A DNA stretch of 64,000 bases from Ascaphus truei (GCA_036426205.1 CM071569.1:284647119-284711118), one strand, 5' to 3'. Counted from the stretch's first letter, positions 1 through 11,109 are shown. The notes: generated by a model from the sequence alone, not told the origin. Translations and numbers: made by a program.

Positions 1-230
1 TTTTTCAGAGTACCCTAGCAATGTCCACATGTCCCCCGATTAAAGCTTTCGGGAGCGCATCTCCCTCTGGTGGTAGGGGTAGTAGTCCTGGACTTTTGAC
101 AATGTTGTCACATCTTCTTAGTAAATCTCTTGATCAGCTTTGCTCCAAAATCCCCGTATCTGTACAGACGTTGGCATCCATCCTGCTGCGGGCAGATCAC
201 TAATGCTCCAAATACTTTCCCACACATTTA
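1..230 (-). pseudogene. Gypsy integrase core, C-terminal portion, frameshifted
   Basis: Read on the minus strand with frame changes, this stretch shows a segment resembling the end of the integrase catalytic core. It has a Pro/His-rich PYHPxG-like block followed by an ERFNRT-like block and MLGTL, the signature that carries the catalytic glutamate of D,D-35-E integrases of Ty3/Gypsy elements. The frame is interrupted at least twice and the conserved residues are partly altered. The zinc-binding part of integrase should occupy about 300-1150, but nothing there is clear enough to claim. Confidence 0.6.
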
Positions 231-1212
231 GAAGCCTGCTACGAACTCGTTCTCAGTGGGCTAGCCTTTGGTCCTTCCGTCTGGGGAGGCCTTGAGCGTA
301 ATCGATCGTAGTGTATTGATCTGTCCGACTACTATCTAGACACATTTCCTAACCCTTTGAATCGGCCTCGATCAATAAAAAGTCCATACAACTAAATCCT
401 AGCCCAGCAAGCTATTCTAGCAGATTGGCCATTGAGCAGCACACGGCGTGGTGGGACTGGTGTCTTCCTATGAATGCACCGCCATGACATTCTTGTTTCG
501 CAGTCTTGTTCTAGCACGTCTGACTTCCGTTCGTCCTCAAGGCCTCAGCGCAAGAAGAACGGCCTCTCGCACTAAACACAAGGTCTTTCCCCCCAAATGT
601 GATACCACTGTCACATCATGTAGTGATCTTAAAACGAGGCCTTGCATACGCACGAGGTAGAACTAGTTGCCTTTCGATCAGTGCTATAAGGATAGACTGC
701 TGGAATTGAACAACCGCTATTATGAGTACTGAGCTTACGACGTTAATTCAAAGCTCTCAAACTTACCTCCCTCTCTCCATGTATGTGCGAAACCATTCCC
801 CACTCACTCACCCTGACTGCCAAGCGAAGCCCGTTTCACAAGTGAATGAGTTCATTTTTGTGTAGGCCCTCTCGGACAGCATTAGACTGCAGATCATGTG
901 GAGCAGTAGTACAAGTTAATGAAACCAAACGGTTAAACCAGGAGTAAAGTCTTGTGGTAGACCAATGCAATCGGGGTGGCAGTAAGCTTCTGGAAGGGCC
1001 TTGAGGTCGACACCCTCAAGAATTTCTCCACTACTCGTAGCCTCGGAGCAATTGCCACTCGGTCGTTTACAATCGACAGGCAGTGGAACACATAGCTCTC
1101 ATTCCGGTCCGGATTTCTCCCAACGGGCCATCGTCGGGACGGTCTCGCCCAGTCCCGATCTCATAGATAGAGCATCGGCTCCTATTTTATTGAGAGGTCC
1201 AGGCTTATATGT

Positions 1213-1762
1213 TTAATAGAAAGAAAAACTGGTAATTGGCAAGGGTGGCACCATTTTTCTTGGGACGGTTTCATCTAACTGGCCGGGTTTTGACAAGGTC
1301 AGGTGTGTCGTCGGACTCGAAGGTGAGACCCCATATAGGTACATGTAGCTTGTCCGATTGGCCCATTTGAGGTGAGGAGGAACTCCAATTTGTGAACTGG
1401 ATAATTTCTTTTCACTGGGAAGGAAAGTCAAACTTCTACTGCCATTATGCACACAGAAGAAGTCCAGTAGGGTCCCCTGGATTTATGGTGTAGCACAGCT
1501 CCCAATCAGTTGAGCTGATTGGGACTAGTCCACCTCGTGGACAGAATGTAGGCTTCTCGGCGTCAGCATTTATGCTAGAAAACCGGGAGCTCCTGTTTAA
1601 ACTATCTTCAGCCTTATTTAAATGCTTCTCAAAATTAGGGGCGGTCCACAGATACGAAGCGGGGGCATGGGCGGGGGAGGGGTCATCTTCTGTTGGGTTT
1701 CCTATGGATAGACCTTCAGTCAGCTGTTCAGCCAAAGCTGCCTTCTTGGAGTATCCGTCCAC
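1213..1762 (-). pseudogene. Gypsy RT thumb/connection and RNase H, frameshifted
   Basis: Two minus-strand reading segments abut. The right one (1762-1445) begins with a DGYSK..AAL..QLTEG-like block, which matches the thumb region after RT ('YYRRFI..YSKIAAPL..LT'). The left one (1452-1213) carries LPSEK, a run ending LKWA, YLYG, and a TGQLDET-like block. That is the order seen in the Ty3/Gypsy RNase H stretch where LPSEKNYP, LALKWA and the L-T-Y / L-D-x-T-G blocks follow one another. A frame change separates the two and several residues are substituted. Confidence 0.7.
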
Positions 1763-1989
1763 GAATCGTCTTATAATATCAACAGAAACCGAGAAATGAA
1801 CTCAGCCCATCACATTCTCGGGTCTTGGCCAATTCACCACCGCCTCCACCATTGGCGGGTCGGTGGCAACTAGTCTGCGGACACGATATGAAACCCACTA
1901 AGTGACCAGTATGTCGAAAAAAGAAGCCGGGCACTTATCAAAGGAGAGATTCAGTCCCTTCTCCTTTCCCTAAGCGATCCAACACTTCA

Positions 1990-2485
1990 TCAGCATGTAT
2001 CGTGTTCTTTCAAGGGGTGGCTAGAACCACAATCTAGGTCGTATAGGTGAGATTTTCCCACAAACATATTCACCAGGACAATATCTCCAATAGTCTTTTC
2101 AATAAGACCGTGGTGGAAAGTGGCTGGAGCGCCACAGATAACTGTGGGGCATCCGAGTGTGAACGGATAAAAGCCCCAGGGACCGACAGAACGCGTCTTT
2201 TCTTGATCAGTTGGGGTCATCGGAACCTAGGTAATAACCCAGATTCGAAGGTCACACAAGCTTAAACCACTGCGCTCGGACAGTTGCGCATGAGGATATC
2301 CTCTATTCGGTTGTTCTGTAGCGTGTATTGGTCAGGCCACAGTACTTCTGTTCAATGTTCTGTAGTCCACGCACATTCGAACAGGACCCATCTCTTCTTT
2401 GTACCCACCACAATCGGTGGCATAGGGACTCCGAGATCCGGTCACTAGCCTGGCCGTTTCCATATCCATTCAGGGACACCCCCAC
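1990..2485 (-). pseudogene. Gypsy reverse transcriptase palm/fingers, frameshifted
   Basis: Minus-strand segments show RT motifs in order. Near 2420-2370 is a V-x-RKKDG-like block (read across a frameshift). Near 2210-2170 is an EKT...PWGFYPF block. Near 2140-2090 is a GAPATF...LIEKTIGDIVL block, the counterpart of the 'NAPATFQRLME' motif. A shifted remnant of the catalytic Y-L-D-D box lies near 2050-2030, followed by LKEHDT, matching the usual 'TLEEH' that comes after the active site. The catalytic box itself is broken by an indel, so no active enzyme is encoded as written. Confidence 0.8.
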
Positions 2486-3429
2486 ATCCTCACATCTTGG
2501 GAGCTAAGCGAGGCGGACCTTACACTAAAGGCGTGTCATCATTACAGACGAATCTGTGCTGAGCGCTTATGCTTGTGCATCACCACGCCATCTCACTAGT
2601 AAGGGGAGAACACATCTGTCCTCTCCCAAATGACGCAGTAGCTTCTCTTTCTACTGCTTCCTCCAGGGGAGACTCTCCGAAGCTCGAATTGTAGTGCCTC
2701 GGCCCTCTTCTCCCACACGGGCAGGTGTGTGAACGGTCACTGGTCGTTCTACAGGATCCACAGGAGAAAGGTCTCCCAACCTGTGTCCCTACTTCCAGCG
2801 GCACGGTTGGGGAGAGACATTTCTGGATAGACACGGTAATCTCCTGGGGACAGTAGATGCAATCACGTACTTCAGGTATCATTCGGTTAATACCCACTGT
2901 TCTCGACTCGGGAGGGTCTCCAGCGAGAAGACGGTCGTGTTCGTGCCGACTGGGGGCGTACTTGATAAGAGCTGTCACTGACCCACTACCCCTGGTGGAA
3001 TTGCAACTACTCGCTCTTGATAAAGATTCACCATACTTTCCCATACGCCAACCTAATAGCATTCTTCCCGAAGGCCATGGGCTATATTCAGGTCGATGAC
3101 GACGGTAGATCGCCGGTTCTTGTAGGAATGAGCGAATCACACCCTCACAATATCTGATTAGTGCCAGTATGGAGGGGGACTACTGGGATGTCTCGAGCCT
3201 CGGACGCGACTAAAGCGTCCACCAGCAAGCGATTGAGACTTGTAGTGGTAAACTGCAAGCATTATCCGCTTGACCGCCACTATTAGTCTAGCGGATAATC
3301 ATCTTTATAGTCCCAATAGATTAATCTTTTCGGCTGACGTTGGAAAGGGTCTACAATTCCCACCTACAAGAGACCGGCAGGACGGGCGCAGCATAGCTCC
3401 TGAATGAGCCTCTTCCCCTTCCATACCCT

Positions 3430-3770
3430 TCATGCGCTCCATACACCATCATTCCCGCCCACGTCTCTAAATATTCCCTCCTTATATTCCACCACCCACA
3501 ACCATGCACCATCCTCACTTTTCCCCCTCCCTTACTTCAACCAACCCTACCACCATTCATCATCCATCAATACCCTCTCCCCACACTCTTTGTCTTCATA
3601 CCCCCCCGTTACCTCCTCACCACCACTACCCCATACCAATCTTCTCGTCTATCCCCCCTCATCCATATTCCAATGGTTATGCTACTTTTCGATCCCCCAA
3701 CACCGCCTTCTACCCCCTCTCAAAGTCATCCTTATCACCCTTCCACTACCTATTTACCGGCTTTATTGCT
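3430..3770. repeat. Nearly G-free, C/T/A-rich tract inside the retroelement
   Basis: About 340 bases of the + strand contain hardly any G and consist of CCA, CTT and CCC-rich text with no strict period. It falls between the protease and RT remnants of the minus-strand Gypsy element, where coding sequence would be expected. It resembles the C-rich strand of the G-rich array at 25.3-27.6 kb in composition only. It may be a low-complexity insertion or sequencing junk. Confidence 0.7.
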
Positions 3771-3799
3771 TTTTTGCTGGTCGTAGAATTAGGACGGTA

Positions 3800-4075
3800 G
3801 CTCTTGGTCACTTGTGAGCCAGTGTCCAGAAGTGCGGAAGGGTTATATCCCTCCCCGACACTCTTATTCCCGAGTTTGGGGCCTAGTCGGCAGTACGTGG
3901 TCCCCCCCCGGGGGCGTTCTCCGTGCAAGGCACTCCCGACTCCGCCCTCGGCACACCTCGGGTACGTGTGATAGGACGAGATTCCTTCCGCACAGGTCAC
4001 TGTGTAGTTGGCCTTCATGGGCGTAAACAGATTCCTTTGCCACATGCCCGGCTCGCCACAGTTGAAGATGCAAGG
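3800..4075 (-). pseudogene. Gypsy nucleocapsid zinc knuckle and aspartic protease start, frameshifted
   Basis: On the minus strand at about 4072-4010 a C..NCGEPGH(V)AKE block reads as a CCHC zinc knuckle of a Gag nucleocapsid, with the final Cys altered and one extra codon between the first two cysteines. About 200 bases further along the minus strand (3829-3800) is ALLDTGSQVT, the active-site D-T/S-G motif of a retropepsin. The spacing and order (zinc knuckle then protease) fit a Ty3/Gypsy gag-pol junction. Confidence 0.75.
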
Positions 4076-4079
4076 AAGT

Positions 4080-5860
4080 CTGGGCGGGGACCCGGACCGT
4101 GCAATGACCTGGGAGCAGGACCTAGGCAAACTCCGGGGTGAGTATCCTTACCGCTCTTGCTTACCGCTTGATTCCCTCTTGGGCACTGTTGCTTCCTTGG
4201 TCTCATCCTTGTCGAAGGGTCTTTGGCCTTCTTGGCGCCGTATGCAAACCTAGTATAGGCATCATGCCCTTCACCTTCCAGTAGGTTCTTCTAGAGTAGG
4301 GGGGTCAACCCTTCTGTTAAAAAGCGTTGCATCTGATCAGTTCACCCGATCTTGTGCGTAGGAGTTGTCTCCCGCCAGGGAATGAGTGCGCCTATACTCA
4401 TTTAACTTCTGAGGTTGATGACTTGGCGGTTCAACTTAGCTCGCACAAAGCAATTGGATCCTATGGTAAATCGGATAGGTTACCTTTCCCGCGCCTGGCG
4501 GAGATTGGGGTAGAGAAGAGTCCAGACTCACTCACAGCATCGTTACAATGGCCCGGTACGCGATCCATCTTGAATTGCAGGGTAACGACTATCTATATGC
4601 GTACTCAGTAGCTTGATCCGAAGTTTATACATACTTGATGGTAGTAGTGGACTCAGGACGGGCCGCAGAGGCACTCCATGCATCGTGTCTTTTCACCTCA
4701 TCAGGACAGGTCCACCTTCCAGTACCTGTGAAGCTTTCCTTCCACATCAAAGCCTCGTTCAACGTGGGAAGTAGGGGTTTACACCTGAAAAGGCTTTAAC
4801 TTGCGATATGGCTGTAGGGGAAGGGGATATTCGGTACTTGGGCCTACCAGTTGTGTTGTATGTGCCTGGGCTAGTATTGGATATCTTCCCATCTAAACTG
4901 GGCTGGAGCTCGTCTCTTGTAGTGACAAATTAGCACAGGATACTACATGGGCCATCCATCCCCGCATACCTTCTGGTGGTGAAGGGACATGGACATACTA
5001 AGTCTCTAGTCAGGTCTGTTCTGGGGCTACAGCGGTTCGGGGTTTTAAATTCGGCATTTCAGGATATATAACAGGACCCCCTGAGCTTGAGGGCCCCCTG
5101 GAAACGCAAGTTGGAGGGGCCTTGCTTTGTGGCGACAATGCACTATCCCCCATCATGTTGAATTATACGGTGCACCATTCACCCGTCGGGGTCGGAGCGG
5201 GCGACCCAAATTCTGTTATCCTTCTAGCCTGGGTACTGCTAGATAGTAAACATAGTTCTATAGGATGTTGAGGCATTGCTGCCGCGCGAACTCTTGTCAC
5301 TACAGCAATGGGTTTTGTGAGGGCAGAGATGGCCTTTTTTATAACCGCCCTATGCTTACCCCTCTTGGTGGGAACCGGTAAAACGATAAAACGTAATTCC
5401 TACGACATTTTACTAGTTAGGGCACCCCAGGTCGTGAATCTCAGCAGGCAGTCCTACCAAATTTGTAAACTGGTGCTCCCATGACCATGACTGCCGCGAC
5501 TACTATACTTTGCTGTGCCAACTGGGTGGGCTCGAGGAGCCTAAGGGGGGGCCTCCGGTTGGGAAACCTGGGTGTACATACATATCATGACATTCTAGTG
5601 CAAACTGCCTCCACCTGGGAGGGATTCCCAACGGATGGGAGAGGCCCTCACAACAACAACCAAACACACACTAACGAAATATAAAACAGGACTGGCTTTA
5701 TCTACTGCATGGAACACACATGTCCGTACATCCCATAACTATAACAGCATAACAACATACCTCATCTGCCGCCACGGATTGGCGCATACCACTCGGGTGT
5801 CCACGGACGGACACTAACCCCACTTAGTTGCCTGTCCTCGGCGGCCGCACCGTACCGACC
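4080..5860. other. Presumed gag/5' leader of the Gypsy element, no clear frame
   Basis: Gag and the 5' untranslated region of the minus-strand retroelement are expected here from domain order, but no coherent frame or recognisable Gag motif was found. All frames are closed every 50-90 codons. No LTR termini or primer-binding site could be identified. Confidence 0.4.
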
Positions 5861-6048
5861 TCTAGCCGTCAGGCGGACACTATATCACCTCTAGGCGTTT
5901 CTTACTTCCTATCCTCTCTCCGCGGAACGTCTAACCTCTAGGCGTACGTGCGGACGCTATCACACTCTAGGCGTCACGGCGGACTGCCTATCACCTATAG
6001 GCGTCACGGCGGACGCTATCACCTCTAGGCGTCACGGCGGACGCTAAC
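5860..6048. repeat. 28-30 bp tandem repeat, about six imperfect units
   Basis: Units of the form CACCTCTAGGCG followed by TCACGGCGGACGCTAT recur at about 5886, 5935, 5962, 5991 and 6020. A more diverged one lies near 5860. The right-hand units are the most alike. The array lies at the edge between the noisy retroelement and the cleaner sequence to the right. Confidence 0.8.
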
Positions 6049-6049
6049 C

Positions 6050-6660
6050 ACCCCCAATGTGACCCCACCCTGTGTCCAGTAACCCCCACCCAAATGTCTC
6101 GTGCTCCCGAAGTCAAATACCACTGTACATGTGTATGTGTGACTGCGCAGCCACTATGTTGGGTGATAGGCCTGGTTGGTGCACGTGAGTTGCAGGTTAC
6201 CTGCCCGGGCTCCAGCCACGGGTACCGCGATATAAATCCGCACGATCCGACGTGGTCCTCCACACCGCGTGTGTTGAATGTCCAGCGCGAACAATGTCAC
6301 TCCTTGTCGCAGGGTCTTTGGTGGTGTCCTGAGCCCAGAACCCACCTCACAGAGCCGCACGGCTTCAACACTGTGTCCCTGTCTATTCAACCAATAAATG
6401 GGGCAGTCCCTATCTAGGGCCTGTCCCTAAGCTCCACAAGCTACTAGATGACTCAGGACCTAACTGGGACCTTGGGGGCTGCTGGCCTAATGCAGAGGGT
6501 CACTGACCCCTGCATCCACCTCTTACCCCTATCTGGTCCGGATCCTGACTGCCTGCGTGGCTGCAAAACCCCGCGAAATGTAGCAATCTCTCCCCAGGCA
6601 AATCCCTCAGCCCTATTGGTTCCCTGGCGTCAGGTGTCTCTGCCCCTATGCACCCTGGGG
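6050..6660. other. Unannotated stretch, no gene seen
   Basis: No frame here has codon structure or a domain I recognise. A polyadenylation-type AATAAA occurs near 6393. It could include the missing LTR of the Gypsy element to the left, but TG/CA termini were not identified. Confidence 0.4.
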
Positions 6661-6960
6661 GCTGGCCTGCTCATCTCGCGCATGCGCGAACTATCTGGTC
6701 CTCCCGCGCTGGGTTGGGGCACTGCGCATGCGCAACAGCCCTAACATGGCGGCGCCCTGCTTCCCGAGCCGCCGGGCCGTTAGCAACGCGATCGCGGCCT
6801 TAGCGACGGCCCGATCGCGTCCCCGGCAACCGGCCTGCTCGCCGCTCGCGTCCCTAGCTACCAGGGATCGCTCCTTCGCGCGCGCGGCCCCCCCCTCACT
6901 CCCTCGCACACAGCGTCTGCCGAAAGGGAGGAGGGGGTCAGCCATGACAGGGGGGAACCT
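6660..6960. promoter_or_regulatory. CpG-rich block with two NRF1-type sites and a YY1-type site
   Basis: The palindrome GCGCATGCGC, the NRF1 consensus, occurs at 6678-6687 and again at 6724-6733. AACATGGCGGC, a YY1-type site, follows at 6743-6753. The next 150 bases are rich in CpG (repeated CGATCGCG, GCGCGCG). This combination is typical of TATA-less CpG-island promoters. No exon or gene could be attached to it. A similar pair of motifs near 22.9 kb raises the alternative that it belongs to a dispersed element. It lies 24.8 kb upstream of the first POLQ coding exon. Confidence 0.4.
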
Positions 6961-7183
6961 GGCTACATCAGTATGCATATAGTAAAGCTTACATAAAATA
7001 GGATCACAATGAATCCAAACATCATTGTGGGAGCTTGAAGGAGGGGTAGATGAGGGCGTGTATACCAACACAATAGCAGGGTCCCAAAATGGCAGATAAT
7101 CCGGTGGCAAATTTCTTCCGGCTCAAAACTCAAACTACTTCGTGCTCAAACCCCGCAGGGAAGTAAAAACACAGCTGCCCGGA

Positions 7184-7267
7184 GGAACGTAATGACGCAT
7201 CCTCTCTGCTGTGTGTGATGCCACCTCTATGCGTTTCGCGTCATACGACGCTTCGTCAGGAGGTACC
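7184..7267 (-). ncRNA. Hammerhead-ribozyme-like motif
   Basis: On the minus strand the core CUGACGA (7259-7253) is followed by one extra A. Then comes a perfect 5-bp stem II (GCGUC/GACGC, 7251-7247 with 7242-7238, loop GUAU), GAAA (7237-7234), and a 6-bp stem III (ACGCAU 7234-7229 with AUGCGU 7200-7195) closed by a 28-nt loop. A canonical GUC cleavage triplet follows (7196-7194). All catalytic-core positions of a type I hammerhead are present. Weak points are the extra A before stem II and a stem I that pairs only in patches (7267-7260 against 7184-7191: GG/CC, AC/GU, one U-A). Such motifs are known from Penelope-like and other amphibian retroelements; the host element here was not identified. 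Confidence 0.55.
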
Positions 7268-7424
7268 AAACCAATCATGGCATGTAACTGCATTTGTAAT
7301 AGAGATGTATGTGTATTTTTACTGTTCCAGGAGTGCTAACCAGCGGAGATGCGCAGGGCGTGAGTTTCAGGGGTGATTTTACAGTAAAATGTTGTCAGGG
7401 TGTGTTTGGGTAGAAGGGGGCCAG

Positions 7425-7476
7425 TGTTGCGGGTTACCCCAAAACATGTATGTTGCGGGTTACCCCGAAACATGTA
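7425..7476. repeat. 26-bp direct repeat, two copies
   Basis: Two adjacent 26-bp units (7425-7450, 7451-7476) differ at one base. Each contains GCGGGTTACCCC followed by (A/G)AAACATGTA. Confidence 0.9.
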
Positions 7477-7479
7477 CTC

Positions 7480-9260
7480 AGGAATCTCCCCAGATTCCTG
7501 AGGACATGAGGAACACAGACCACAGGATAAAATCCTCCCTAGAATACAGTTTGCAGCTCACCGCCAAATCTCCCTGCTCCAGCACAGGCCAGGACAGTAA
7601 GAACGGGCAGGGAACTGAATTACATTACAGGTCCCGGTATATGCCCAAACCCCAGAACCCAGTGTGGGGTTCAGTACATCTCTCACCAAGTATAAGGTGA
7701 AGAGAGTTATAGGTGGTTTAAGTTAAAGTATAGAGTGTCAGTTCTGCGACCCAGTGATGGCTGTCATACTGTAATTGTATTGAAAACCTTCTGTGTGTCT
7801 CCCACCAGGGATAAGGTGGCGAGAATCATATCATGTTTTAAATGTATGGGTTATTGGAACAGTGTTTCCCTGTAAACCGCGTAAAGGAAAAAAAGGTTTT
7901 AAAAAGCAGCAGCTTACAGCACAGCGCATAGCGTTTAGCCAACTTCGGCTAGGAAGGTCCAGAAGCGCTGAGTTTTGCTGTGAGTGCTGCTGGAGTAACC
8001 ATTTAAAAGGTTATGACGCAATTTTTATAAAGGTTTTATAAAAGTCCTCAAGGGTTATGTTTTTGGTAAAGTAATGTTCAGAGGAAGTCATTCAGTGTGG
8101 ATGAAGGTCCATTTGCATAGGAAACATAGGAAGCTACCCCGCCCCTAAGCTTCAAAGGCCGTCCAGGATATGAAGGTGTTAACCATGTGTTAGCATGGGT
8201 ATGGAAGTGTTAGACCCAGTGTTAGCAAGAAGGGGTGAAGGAAGATACTTCAATAAGCCATCCTGCCAAATGGCTGCTCTGTCCAGACTTTCCGGCACCG
8301 AGCCATCAGGGGATCTAGCATGACAAATGGGAAAAGATGGCATTTGTTGCACATGCCCAGTTGCTATGCTGAAGCTCCCAGTGCCAGTCTACACAGGACT
8401 AGAAAACTCCAGGATAGGTGGGATAATTTATTTCCACGCAGAGATTGACTGACCAGGTTAGGTATAGGGAGTTTTAACCCTATAATAATCCGTTCAGCCC
8501 ATCAGGAATCAGTTCCATCTGAGTTCCATCTAAGAGTCATCATGCGGTAACAGTTTCACCTAAGATTTACCATGCAGTGAAAAGATCCATCCTGTAACCA
8601 GACTTAACATCGTAACTAGCAAGTGTATTTTTCGTTGTAATTGTAAATCAAGCTGTATATGTTCATTCTGTAAATAAATCACAATTTATTTTATCTCTTG
8701 CTTTGCTCAAAGGATCCGGGTATTTTGGTGTTAAAAGCTTTGGTCTCCCGTGACAATCATACACAGGTCGGCACATATACAGATGTAGCCAACATTATTA
8801 GGACACTGTGCATCAAACCTGGCACATCATTTAAGGCGAGATTTGAGCGCTGACATTAAAGCAAATGTCGACGCGCGCGCTGTGAAGGCAGGGGCCTTTT
8901 AACTTTTTGTTTAGAACATTGGCGTGCTAACGGAGGCAATAACGTTCGCTGCATCAGAACAAATCTATACTTCGGCTCACACGTGCTCAACAGTGTGTAC
9001 TGTTATGTACTGCTGGAATTGTAAGGCTGCGCTTTGTTACTGGTCGGGGTGCTAACCTTCCGTTAGATGTGTGACCCGACAGCTGTGACTGCCATTTAAA
9101 CCTAATGAATATTTAATTGCAGATGACTTGCAATCACCTTCGCAGACAGAGCAGCGTTACAGAATGATTTAGTAACATGCCGTTTTACAGAACCATATGC
9201 AAAACCACGGAGGAAAAAAATGGAGACCCTTACAGTCACTTATCTCTACGTTTCCCATCA
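7480..9260. other. Non-coding stretch with an LTR-like 3' end near 8753
   Basis: No gene is visible. The part ending at about 8753 looks like an LTR in + orientation: AATAAA at about 8676, then a TTGCTTTGCTC-type U5 stretch and a terminal TCCCGTGACA. The matching TG start, a target duplication and an internal domain were not found, so it may be a solo LTR or another element. 8760-9260 shows nothing recognisable. Confidence 0.3.
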
Positions 9261-9270
9261 TACCACTTAG

Positions 9271-9425
9271 ATTGTAAGCTCTCCGGGGCAGGGATTTCCT
9301 TTCCTATTGTCTGATCTTGTTTATGGAACTGATCGCATTAGAATTCCCTGTTCTGCGTTGTTTCTTGTAAAGTGTGAAGAACAACTGTGGGTGCTATACA
9401 GTATACTGTAAATAAAGATATGCAT
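9271..9425 (+). mobile_element. SINE/L2-like 3' tail fragment
   Basis: The stretch begins AGATTGTAAGCTCTCCGG and GGCAGGGA and ends AATAAAGATA. This resembles the L2-type 3' tail that many amphibian CORE-SINEs carry and is shared with the fuller SINE at 57.3-57.5 kb. The tRNA head and core domain are absent, so this is a 5'-truncated copy or the end of the partner LINE. Confidence 0.6.
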
Positions 9426-9458
9426 ACATTTCTGGTCATTAGCCTCTATTAGATGTAT

Positions 9459-9535
9459 TTATTTATAAAATATTTTACCAGGAAGTAATACATTGAGAGT
9501 TACCTCTCGTTTTCAAGTATGTCCTGGGCAGACAT
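9459..9535. repeat. Interspersed repeat fragment (TTTTACCAGGAAGTAATAC family)
   Basis: This stretch (TTTATAAAATATTTTACC, AGGAAGTAATACATTGAG, AGTTACCTCTCGTTTTCA) recurs with few changes at 56972-57060. It matches, from memory, a common dispersed repeat of frog genomes. Confidence 0.75.
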
Positions 9536-9539
9536 CCAA

Positions 9540-10257
9540 TTATTTTGCATTTTATTTAACTAGTATGAGATCTTTTCAACACAGTTTATTTTTTTATTTT
9601 TAAATATCTGATGCTCCATTCAGGAAAATCATTTGAAATATTAAGTTTTCAGATGGGTCAAATGGAGCGCTCATAGAGCCCTTTGCCACCTAAAGAGCAC
9701 CATGGTAACCTCAGGAGCGTGTGATTAAAAAACATTCAGATTTTTAACAGTACACAGAGGAAAAATAAATAGCATAACATGCTCAGAGGGACAAGATATC
9801 AACATTAGGATTTACATGCATACCCCGGTTTAAGGGCACGTCCTGAACAGCAATACCGTCTCACTACCTGTACGGAAGCTGTGCCCAAGCGGGGAGACTA
9901 TAGAGCCTGTTACAAATGCGTTATTTACATCAGTTATGCACGTATATGATGATTGCCGTACAGTACATGCATTGATAAGTGGGAAAAATGCAGTGCTTCA
10001 CTTTAAGTACATTTTCGCTTTACATACATGCTCCGGTCCCATTGCATACGTTAATGCAGGGTATGCCTGTACTCATATAGGCGTCGAGGGGAAATGTTAA
10101 TTATTTAAAAAAGGAGCAATTTCCTCAAACTAGCCACACTATGTGCCCGCTTTAATTTGCAGTAATTATTTTAACCATTAATATTGGCCCCACTGCTCTT
10201 GGAATTGAGTTTATTTGAAAAGTTAGGAGCCATTTTTGGTTTTCCACCTCTGATGTA
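9540..10257. other. No feature seen
   Basis: AT-rich intergenic sequence without an open frame, repeat structure or motif I could support. Confidence 0.5.
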
Positions 10258-10560
10258 TTAGGCCGCGCGTATAGTGCCTGCGATGGGCGACGCGACGGGT
10301 GACTTCACCCATCGCCGCTAGCGAAAGTTATATTTCGCTTTGCACCGGCGTTGCTGGCCTTCTGGCATTTGATTGGTTCAGGGGCTGTCACAGGAGGCGA
10401 CAGCCCTTGAAAAATCAAATATTGCCAGCTACCAAAAATTTGGCGACGTGACGTCGCTCCGTCGCGCTTACTATAAGCGCACGCGGCGGCGGAAATGTAT
10501 TTGTTTTTGGGCGATGTCGCATCGCCGTCGCCCGTCGCGGGCACTACACGCACGGCCTTA
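10258..10560. mobile_element. PIF/Harbinger-type MITE with TTA target duplication
   Basis: The terminal inverted repeats begin GGCCGCGCGTATAGTGCC (10261) and, read inward from the right, GGCCGTGCGTGTAGTGCC (ending 10557). They continue inward as GCGA-GGGCGACG on both sides. The trinucleotide TTA flanks both ends (10258-10260, 10558-10560), the target-site duplication usual for Harbinger elements. The interior is short and non-coding. A related element lies at 55119-55375. Confidence 0.85.
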
Positions 10561-10894
10561 AACACACGAAAGTGCTGAAGCGATGTATTACTTTAGAGGG
10601 GTCAGAACATCTGTCAGAAGCAGAGGCCATTATCATCCTTCTCCCAGCGCTGGGCCCACACACACCAGCGGGAGAGATCCCACACAGAGCGGGTTACAGA
10701 GCGGGCAGGCGAGGCGCACTCAGTGTCAGGCTTTGTACCTTTGCGGGCTGATGTTTGCGGGGATCTTGGCGGCTCGGACAGGTGTAAAGGAAAATTTCCG
10801 CTTTGATTTCTCCATCTTTTCTTCCGTTCTCTAGGTAGAAATAGCACAACATTGGTTACTGCGTCCAGGATCAGAGGGCGTCACGAAAACATGT

Positions 10895-11065
10895 AGAGCA
10901 GGGGTTCTCCATCCAGTCCTCAAGACCCCGCCGCCGCCCAACAGTACAGGATATCCTTTATTTCAGCACAGGGGGTGCAATCAAAGACAGACAGAAGCAG
11001 GGATATCCTGAAAACCTGACCTGTTGGGGGGCGGTCTTGAGGACTGGAGTTGATAACCCCTGGCA
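10895..11065. mobile_element. Foldback MITE, 'CCTGTGCTGAAGCAGGGATA' family, copy 1
   Basis: The left arm (CCAGTCCTCAAGACC...CAGGATATCC) and the right arm (GGATATCCTGAAAACCTGAC...TCTTGAGGACTGG) are inverted copies around a short centre. This is one of about eight copies of a palindromic family in the window. It is more diverged than the consensus and has G-rich changes in the arms. Confidence 0.85.
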
Positions 11066-11109
11066 TAGAGGAAGATAAGATTAAATATTAAGAAAAAAGG
11101 GAAACGTTG

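Larger units (their letters stand above)
1..5860 (-). mobile_element. Ty3/Gypsy LTR retrotransposon, frameshifted, 3' end off the window
   Basis: On the minus strand, recognisable Ty3/Gypsy domains occur in the canonical order from right to left: zinc knuckle and protease (about 4075-3800), reverse transcriptase (2485-1990), thumb plus RNase H (1762-1213) and the end of the integrase core (230-1). Every domain is broken by many small insertions and deletions, so no long frame survives. The 3' part of integrase and the 3' LTR would lie left of position 1. The right boundary (5' LTR and primer-binding site) could not be located; 5860 is an estimate. Whether the damage is old decay or uncorrected long-read error cannot be settled here, but its texture resembles the noisy segment at 36-45 kb. 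The domain order is seen; family assignment rests on known Ty3/Gypsy motifs. Confidence 0.8.
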
